64,000 bases of DNA, from contig NZ_JACA01000049.1 in NCBI RefSeq assembly GCF_000520995.1, positions 17,165 to 81,164 of the forward strand, read 5' to 3'. Origin of the DNA: Aquimarina macrocephali JAMB N27. Lineage in GTDB: Bacteria; Bacteroidota; Bacteroidia; Flavobacteriales; Flavobacteriaceae. The translations under genes and the position numbers were made by a program. Below are positions 54,438-62,000 of this stretch, piece by piece. Below the pieces are notes generated by a model. The model did no database searches, was not told where the DNA came from, and worked only from the letters and a program-made list of their open reading frames with translations. Every line of letters starts with the position of its first letter. Within the stretch, counting starts at the first letter, position 1.

Positions 54438-57400
54438 ATGAAAACAACAACCAAATTTTTATTACTCCTGCTCTGTATTGGCGTTAGTAGTTCAATCTAT
54501 TCTCAATCTCCAAATATTGTGGTGATTATTGCCGATGATATGGGGTGGTCACAAGTGAGTACAGGAGCAACTAACCTTAATAATCCCAGTGATTTTTATG
54601 AGACACCAACTTTAGAAACATTGGCAACTCAAGGTATTGCTTTCCCACAGGCTTATGTAAACGGAGCAAATTGTGCGCCGACCAGGGCAGCAATTTTAAG
54701 TGGACAATATGCATCAAGACCAGATAATAATGTATTTGCAGTAAACGGTTTAAATAGAGGAGGAAATTCTACGCTATTGGTAGGGCCCAGTCAAGGGCTT
54801 TCTAACGGAGAAGATGAAATTCCTGCTAGTGCGATTACTATAGCCGAGACTATAAAAGCAAGTGGATATACAACAGCCCATTTTGGAAAATATCATTCTG
54901 GAGGAAGCATGAGTAATGGACCTACCGATCAGGGATTTGATTTTAACTATGGGGGTGGTTCTGATGGTGCGCCCGGAAGCTATTTTGCTTCGCAATCTGG
55001 TGGAGTTTGGACTTTTCATAGCAGGATAGGCCCAGAGCTAGATCCATATGCCGATCCCTATACATTAAGTGAATCTATGGCATTAGCAGGAGATAACTCT
55101 CTAGACGGAACAGCAAAACATGTAACCGATGCAATGGCAGATGCTGCAATCGATTTTATGAATACAAATAATACATCTCCATTTTTTATGCATTTTAGTA
55201 ACTATGCAATACATGGTCCTTGGGGTCAGGCAAACGCAAGGCCTGATTTATATGCCAAATATGTGGCTAAAAATAATACGAACCCTAGCCAGATGGGACA
55301 TACAAATATTGCTCAGGCGGCAATTGCAGAAGGAATGGATCAAACAATAGATAGACTTGTTGATTATCTAAAAACAACAGCAGATCCCAGAAACCCTGGT
55401 CATATGTTATCAGAAAATACATTAGTATATTTTATTTCTGATAATGGTGGTGCGATAGGAACAGATGATAACGGCCCTTTACGAGGAATGAAAGGAGAGC
55501 ATTATGAAGGAGGAGTACGATCAGTTACTATAGCGTGGTCAGAAGGTTTATTGGCAAATACAGGAACAGTTAATGATACTCCTATTATTGCTTTTGACCT
55601 GTACCCAACACTTGTAGAAGCTGCAGGAGGAACATTACCAGTAGGATATGATATCGATGGTGTAAGTCAATGGTCTATGTTAACCGGTACGAATCCTAAT
55701 CTAAATAGAGATGCTATCTACTGGCATTTTCCCGGATACCTGATTGACTCTAAACGAGATCAAAGACCTGTGTCTATCATACGGAAAGGAGACTACAAAT
55801 TGATTCATAATTTTGAAACAGCTTCTTATGAAATGTATAACCTAATCACTGATATTAGCGAAGCCAATAACTTATTATCAGGAAGTCCTGATAATGCAAC
55901 ATTAACTATAGCAAATGATTTAAGTACAGATCTTCGTAACTACCTTATTAATATATCGGCTCCTTTACCGACGTATCGAAGTAGTGGACTTACGGTTCCA
56001 TTACCAGAAATTATCCAAATCAACCCACCGGTTGTGAGTTGTGTTGAGCCTGATACGTATTTGGCACTTTGGAATTTTGACGTTGGAGTAGATGCAAATG
56101 ATGCTTCTTCAAATAATAATGATCCCCTTTCTACTATAGGAACATTAACTTATGATGCAGTAGATTTTAAAGAAGGAGATCGATCTTCGGTATTTGATGG
56201 AGCAACCAAAATACAGTATAGCCAGAACCCTGGCCCATTTTTGATCGCATCGATGTCGCAAAGAAGTGTTGCTATGTGGATAAAACCAACAGCCTTGTCT
56301 GGTATCCAGAATCTTTTTGAAGAAGGAGGAGGGGTTAGTGGAGTTGTATTGAGATTAAATGGATCAAACCTGGAATCTATAGTAAGAAATAGTGCTACTG
56401 TTTCTGATAGTCATAGTGTAGCTTTTCCAAATGATGGAGATTGGCATCATGTTGCTGTTGTATATAATGGCGGGAGTACCAGCCATAACCTATATATAGA
56501 TGGTGTTTCTGCTGCTTCTAGTAGTGCAGCTCCAAGTTCTGTTCCTACGCACATAGGATCTGGAGGAATTGGTGGTGTACAGAAAAAAGATAGTTATGGA
56601 GAAACTTTAGATAATTTTTATACAGGAAAAATGGATGCAGTTGTTGTTTATGATTTTGCACTTTCTGCTGCACAAGTTATCACATCAGGATGTCTTCCAG
56701 ATCCGAACCCTTCACAATGTACATATGCTGTTATTAACTCAGAAGATTTTGAATCTGGATGGGGCGTATGGTCAGGTGGTGGATCAGATGCAAGAAGAAG
56801 TTCTAGTGATGCAGCTTATGCAAATTCGGGAACATATTGCATACGATTACGAGATAATACATCTACATCGGTGATGACTACTTCTAATTTTGATATGACA
56901 AGCTATGAAGAATTAACGATTAATTTCTCGTACTACTGTAGAAGTATGGATAATAGTAATGAAGACTTTTGGCTTCAGATATCAACAGATGGTGGAGCTA
57001 ATTTTACCACTGTAGAAGAATGGAACCAGTCTGATGAATTTGTAAATGACCAACGTTATAATGATCAGGTCATAATTCCAGGTCCTTTTACAGCAACTAC
57101 TCAAATTCGATTTAGAGCCGATGCATCTGGTAATTCAGATTGGGTATATATAGATGATGTGGTGATTAATGGATGTAGTACTCCAGCAGCTTCTATGACT
57201 AGTACATCAATAGTTAATGATGTACAACCAGAAGCAGAAGTACAACCAGAAGCATTAGTGGATGAGCAAGCAGTAGAAGAAGAAGAAATAATATCTAAAG
57301 AAGATATGTTTTCGATATATCCTAATCCATTTGGAAACCAGATCTATATTACTTCAAAACAAAATAGTGACCAAAATACAGAAGTAGAGATATTTAACAA

Positions 57401-57542
57401 TTTAGGACAATCAATATTCTTGAAATCATATACGAATCAAGAAAGAATAAAAGTGCCTACTCAGGATTTATCTACAGGACAATATTTTATAAAAATAAGT
57501 GTTGGCGATACTATAATTCAAAAACGATTGATCAAGATGTAG
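54438..57542 (+). CDS. Sulfatase with LamG and T9SS sorting domain
   Basis: Exported sulfatase of 1034 aa. A signal peptide (about 1-23) is followed by the sulfatase domain (about 24-510): NIVVIIADDMGW provides metal-binding Asp residues, and Cys79-Ala-Pro-Thr-Arg83 is the CxPxR site that is matured to formylglycine. HFGKYHSGG supplies further active-site residues. A LamG/concanavalin-like domain (about 545-750), a second beta-sandwich domain (about 770-915) and an acidic linker precede the C-terminal type IX sorting domain (about 955-1034; FSIYPNPFGNQIYI). It should be secreted by T9SS and attack a sulfated polysaccharide. An anaerobic or FGE-type maturase must be encoded elsewhere. Confidence 0.94.
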   Translation: MKTTTKFLLLLLCIGVSSSIYSQSPNIVVIIADDMGWSQVSTGATNLNNPSDFYETPTLETLATQGIAFPQAYVNGANCAPTRAAILSGQYASRPDNNVFAVNGLNRGGNSTLLVGPSQGLSNGEDEIPASAITIAETIKASGYTTAHFGKYHSGGSMSNGPTDQGFDFNYGGGSDGAPGSYFASQSGGVWTFHSRIGPELDPYADPYTLSESMALAGDNSLDGTAKHVTDAMADAAIDFMNTNNTSPFFMHFSNYAIHGPWGQANARPDLYAKYVAKNNTNPSQMGHTNIAQAAIAEGMDQTIDRLVDYLKTTADPRNPGHMLSENTLVYFISDNGGAIGTDDNGPLRGMKGEHYEGGVRSVTIAWSEGLLANTGTVNDTPIIAFDLYPTLVEAAGGTLPVGYDIDGVSQWSMLTGTNPNLNRDAIYWHFPGYLIDSKRDQRPVSIIRKGDYKLIHNFETASYEMYNLITDISEANNLLSGSPDNATLTIANDLSTDLRNYLINISAPLPTYRSSGLTVPLPEIIQINPPVVSCVEPDTYLALWNFDVGVDANDASSNNNDPLSTIGTLTYDAVDFKEGDRSSVFDGATKIQYSQNPGPFLIASMSQRSVAMWIKPTALSGIQNLFEEGGGVSGVVLRLNGSNLESIVRNSATVSDSHSVAFPNDGDWHHVAVVYNGGSTSHNLYIDGVSAASSSAAPSSVPTHIGSGGIGGVQKKDSYGETLDNFYTGKMDAVVVYDFALSAAQVITSGCLPDPNPSQCTYAVINSEDFESGWGVWSGGGSDARRSSSDAAYANSGTYCIRLRDNTSTSVMTTSNFDMTSYEELTINFSYYCRSMDNSNEDFWLQISTDGGANFTTVEEWNQSDEFVNDQRYNDQVIIPGPFTATTQIRFRADASGNSDWVYIDDVVINGCSTPAASMTSTSIVNDVQPEAEVQPEALVDEQAVEEEEIISKEDMFSIYPNPFGNQIYITSKQNSDQNTEVEIFNNLGQSIFLKSYTNQERIKVPTQDLSTGQYFIKISVGDTIIQKRLIKM

Positions 57543-57589
57543 TGTTAATTATATCTGATCATATGATCCGTAAGGTATGAGTGTGAAGT

Positions 57590-57620
57590 AAAAGAGGTTA
57601 TCAATTTGATAACCTCTTTT
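57590..57620 (+). terminator. Terminator after sulfatase gene
   Basis: AAAAGAGGTTATCAA faces TTGATAACCTCTTTT, almost without a loop. It starts about 48 bp after the stop codon. Confidence 0.9.
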
Positions 57621-57914
57621 GTTATTTGATAATTGAACTTCTAATATGTGACTTGAACAACATAATTTAGTTAATAAAATTAGTGTTAGACAGGACCCTT
57701 CGATAAACTCGGAATAAGTTTTTTAAAGATCTAATAAAAACCAAATATTAAATACATTTTGATAGCCTTAATTTGGCAATAATAATTCAAAACCTCTTAA
57801 CTAATTGATATTAAATACGTGTAGATTACTTTTTTAAAAAATAGATCATGAATTCGTAGGATTGCTTTAAATTCTTGCCTTTTATCCCGAAAATTAGTGA
57901 TTTCAACCTATTTT
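57621..57914. other. Intergenic region before leader B
   Basis: No gene. A REP-like fragment (CCTTCGATAAACTCGG, about 57695-57710) is present. The rest is A/T-rich with no feature recognised. Confidence 0.4.
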
Positions 57915-58208
57915 TATGGTAAAACCGTAATTATTTTGGTGTTTTAAAATACTCATAATCAAAGTTTTATGTATACATTTATAATGTTAATAAAAGCATA
58001 ACGTAAACACATTACTTAAAATAGATATTGCTTATAGAAAAAATTACGCTAGACATTTTATTTCTTACCCCTCGATGTCCCAAATGTGTTATTTTTTTGA
58101 TAGCTATTTAGAACAGAAAATTACAGCAATATGACTGTGATGCATTATAGTATTTATTTGCCCGTAGATATTATAGTTAGTGAACTTTATCAATAAAATA
58201 AATTGCTT

Positions 58209-58319
58209 ATGGATAGCACTACTTTTATTTCATTCGTGAAATGTGTGATGATGTTTTTCCCATCTGATTTTTTCATACGCAAAATGTATACTACTATTTT
58301 GAAAACACAATATAGGTGA
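58209..58319 (+). CDS. Small hydrophobic peptide ORF in leader B
   Basis: Frame for 36 residues, starting MDSTTFISFVKCVMMFF. It aligns with the leader A peptide around the VK and M residues and has the same offset from the upstream element. A leader peptide is possible; translation is not proven. Confidence 0.35.
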   Translation: MDSTTFISFVKCVMMFFPSDFFIRKMYTTILKTQYR

Positions 58320-58436
58320 TTTTCAAAATCTGTTAATGAACAATGCTTTGTTGTATAGTAATGTAGGAAAAAAAGATATTTTTTGTATTGATAATATACC
58401 TAAATAATAATGAGAATATAGAATAACAAAATAACA

Positions 58437-58481
58437 ATCCCGGAATTGTAAAACTTTTGGCGAGCCAGCAATACCAGGGAT
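58437..58481 (+). ncRNA. Hairpin motif, copy B
   Basis: ATCCC (58437-58441) pairs with GGGAT (58477-58481), and GG (58442-58443) pairs with CC (58474-58475) with one bulged A. The loop contains TGTAAAACTTTTGGCGAGCC. The stem sequence differs from copy A while pairing is kept. Confidence 0.55.
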
Positions 58482-58517
58482 CTGAATAACGATCAATTTA
58501 ATACTAAATTAACCATT

Positions 58518-59018
58518 ATGAGGCTTCATTTTTTTACATCAAAAGATGTTCAAAGGTCTTCTTCTACGAAAGATAGTTTTTCTGGTGTCTATACGAATTA
58601 TGTTCGAAAAATAGATACCCTATCCAACTACAATATCATAATTTTGATAGGAGCGATTACTCTTCTATTAGTATTATATTCCTTTATTGCATACTCCTTT
58701 TTAGAGTCTTCTTCAGTTCTTTTACTTAAAAGCGATTATCGTACCAATATACATACAGAAAATAGTACTGCCTTTAAGGATAGTATAGATACTCATCTAT
58801 ATACGCATACACATAAAGATAATACATATAGTACTACTCGTATCTTAAAAAATAATGCAGTAGGTACTGTTCATACTTCTTTTCAGAAATATTTAAGATC
58901 AATTCAGCTAGACTACACATCGGTGGAGAGGATCAAACTATTATGTATTTCTAAAAGAATAATAGATGTGGATTCTAATGAATCCCTCCAGAATAATAAT
59001 AAAACAATTTTATCATAA
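58518..59018 (+). CDS. Hypothetical single-pass membrane protein
   Basis: Unrecognised protein of 166 aa. A Ser/Thr-rich N-terminal part is followed by one strong membrane helix (about 39-62) and a Thr/His/Asn-rich tail (DTHLYTHTHKDNTY). No domain could be named. It lies 36 nt after the conserved hairpin and ends 7 bp before the giant protein gene, so it is co-transcribed with it and may help its display or secretion. Confidence 0.6.
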   Translation: MRLHFFTSKDVQRSSSTKDSFSGVYTNYVRKIDTLSNYNIIILIGAITLLLVLYSFIAYSFLESSSVLLLKSDYRTNIHTENSTAFKDSIDTHLYTHTHKDNTYSTTRILKNNAVGTVHTSFQKYLRSIQLDYTSVERIKLLCISKRIIDVDSNESLQNNNKTILS

Positions 59019-59025
59019 ATAGCTT

Positions 59026-62000
59026 ATGAAAATCAATACACGATTCTTGTTTCTAATACAACTCATATTCATCTTGATAAATAGATTGTTAGGTTTTTGT
59101 TTAGTGCAAAAAAATACTTTTGAACATAAAAAGAGTAGCAATTTATCAATAGTATATGGAGTTGTCTTTATGCTTATAGGTTCTTTGGGGTATGGACAGT
59201 TTAGCTGTCCTTCTACATTTTATCAGGTCATTAGTGGCGAATTAAAAAGCTATGACGCAGTTACAGGCGAATATTCGGCACCGATTAGCACGAATGATCT
59301 CTATAATGCTACAGGATATAATCCGGTTGATAATTTTGTATATGCTATAGGAAAAGCAGGTACCATAAATGGGCACTTGATCCGTATTGATGCCGATGGA
59401 TCAATAGCAGATCTTGGAGCCTTGACCAATATGGGGTCTGGCGGTATATCTGGAGACGTTGATGACAGTGATAATTTATGGATCAATAGGGGTGACCACT
59501 ACGACAGGATCGAAAATCTATCAACCCTTCCGATAGGAGGGGCTCCCGCAGTAGTAACCGTTACTTTTACGGGACCGGCTGGTGTGGTTAATGATGTTGT
59601 TCATATCAATAGAAAATTATATGGAGTTAATAAAAGTGCAGAACTAATTATATGGGATCTCGATACATCAATTAAAACGGTAGTAGGAGGTTTAAGTACC
59701 CCAACTACAACTCTTGGTTTTGGAGCGGCGTTTACCGATGATCAGGATCGTTTGTATGTATCATATAATGATGGTGGATTGTATTTGATTAATGATTATA
59801 CAACGGGAACACCAACATCATCATTTTTAAACTCTACAGCTACTACAACCAGCAATGATGGGTTTTCATGCCCCTCGGCACCATCACCGATAGATCAGGA
59901 TGGTGATGATATATTAGATCCTTTAGATTTAGATGTAGATGGGGATGGTCTAACAAATACAGACGAATCTCCATCTGATCCTTTTGCCGATGGAGATGGA
60001 GACTTGGTTTTTGCATATTTAGATGATAACGATGCCGATGGAGCAACAGGTAATGTAGATGGGGTTATCGAAACTGCTTTTGATACCGATGGAGATGGAG
60101 TTCCCGATTTTTTTGATCTGGATAGTGATAATGACGGGATTTATGATGTGGTTGAAGCGGGACATGGCTTGCCACATACCAATGGAAGAATAACCGGTCA
60201 GGATACAGGAGCAGGTACAAATGGGCTTTTCGACGGTCTGGAAACTATAGTAGATTCTGGTATAATTAATTATACAATAGCAGATACAGATACGGTAGGA
60301 AATCCTAATTTTCAATCTACAAATAGTGATGGAGATACATGTAGTGATGTTCGAGAAGCTGGTTTTACAGATGAGAGTAGTGACGGTATTTTAGGGCCTC
60401 TTGTGGTAACCGTTAATGAAGACGGAGTAGTGACTAGTGCAGTAGATGGATATACCACTCCTAATGCAGATTATATTAATGGTGGGGTAGTGTCAGCAGC
60501 ATGCTCACTTACTCCATTTAGTTGTCCTCAAAACTTTTTTCAAATCATCTCTGGAGAGTTAAAAAGTTACGATGCCATAACAGGAGAATATTCTGATCCC
60601 ATTGCAGTGAGTGAATTATACAACGCAACAGGGTATAATAGAATTGATGATTTTGTATATGCGATTGGTAAAGGAGGAGGCTCAAGCCCTATTAATAATC
60701 ACTTACTTCGTGTAGGAGTAGATGGTTCTTTTCAGGATTTAGGAGCATTAACTAATATGGGCGGTGGCGGTATATCCGGAGACGTAGATGATAGCGATAA
60801 TCTATGGATTAATCGAGGAAAACATTATGACAAAATAGAAAACCTATCCACCTTACCGGTTGGAGGTTCACCCGCAGTAGTTACGGTTACTTTTACAGGA
60901 GGAACGAATAAAAATACGAATGATGTAGTTTTTATCAACGGAAAATTATACGGTGTTAGCAACAATGATAAATTAATTAATTGGGATCTTACTACACTTG
61001 TTAAAACAGAAATATCAGGTTTGGGAACGCCTACAGCAACCAATTTTGGAGCTGCATTTACTGATGCAGAAAACCGTTTATATGTTTCCTATAATAATGG
61101 AGGGATGTACCTGGTTAACGATTACACCACTGTAACCCCTTCTGTAACACTTTTAAATAATACAATTGCTACGACCAGTAACGATGGATTTGCTTGTGCG
61201 ACAGCATCTTCTGCTTTTGATTTGGATGGCGATCTCGTTTTAGATCCATGGGATCTGGATGTAGATAATGATGGAATTCCTAATTTAAATGAATCTCCTT
61301 CTGACCCCTATGCAGATGGAGATACAGATAATATCTTTGCTTATCTTGATGATAATGATGCCGATGCAGGAACAGGGAATGTAGATGGAGCAGTCGAAAC
61401 TGCTTTTGATACCGATGGAGATGGAGTACCTGATTTTTATGACCTGGATAGTGATAATGATGGTATATACGATGCTATAGAAGCTGGTCATGGATTTGCT
61501 ACCAGTAATGGAAGAATCAATGGAGCAGATACAGGATCAGGAAATAATGGACTTTTCGACAGTATAGAAACTGTTGCAGAATCCGGAATACTTAATTATA
61601 CAATAGCAAACACAGATGCAGCTGGAGACTTTGATTTTGAATCTCTTGATAGTGATGCAGATGGTTGTAGCGATGCCAATGAAGCATATAATAACTGGAA
61701 TGCAGATGGTGCAAATGGAGGGGTCTATAATCCATGGAATGCTGCTACAGAACCACTTACCGTAACTGCAAATACTGTGAATCATGACGGTCTAGTCGTC
61801 GCAGCAGCATATACTACAGGAGCAGTAGCTGCTGTAACAAATAATGCAATAACTACGGGTTGTGAGGATGGTGATGGAGTTACGGGAACAGTAGAAGATG
61901 CAGGACCTAATGGAGGCGATGGAAATGGAGATGGAATATTGGATTCTTCACAAGGAAATGTAGCTACTATACCAATAGCAGATGGTACAGGGTATGTAAC

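Larger units (their letters stand above)
57915..58490 (+). ncRNA. Conserved long leader module, copy B (upstream of giant surface protein locus)
   Basis: Counterpart of 53567-54140. It shows TATGGT-AAA-ACCGTA (57915-57929), TTATTTTG (57931), AATCAAAGTTTTAT (57957), a small ORF (58209) and the hairpin with TGTAAAACTTTTGGCGAGCC (58447). Spacing between elements equals copy A to within a few bases, although the sequence between them has diverged. The next start codon (58518) is 36 nt after the hairpin. Confidence 0.55.

Noticed and set aside
53567..58490. Diversity-generating retroelement, retron or integron as explanation of the repeated leader modules
   Set aside because: No reverse transcriptase or integrase gene is present, and the two copies are diverged throughout rather than showing template/variable or attC-like patterns.
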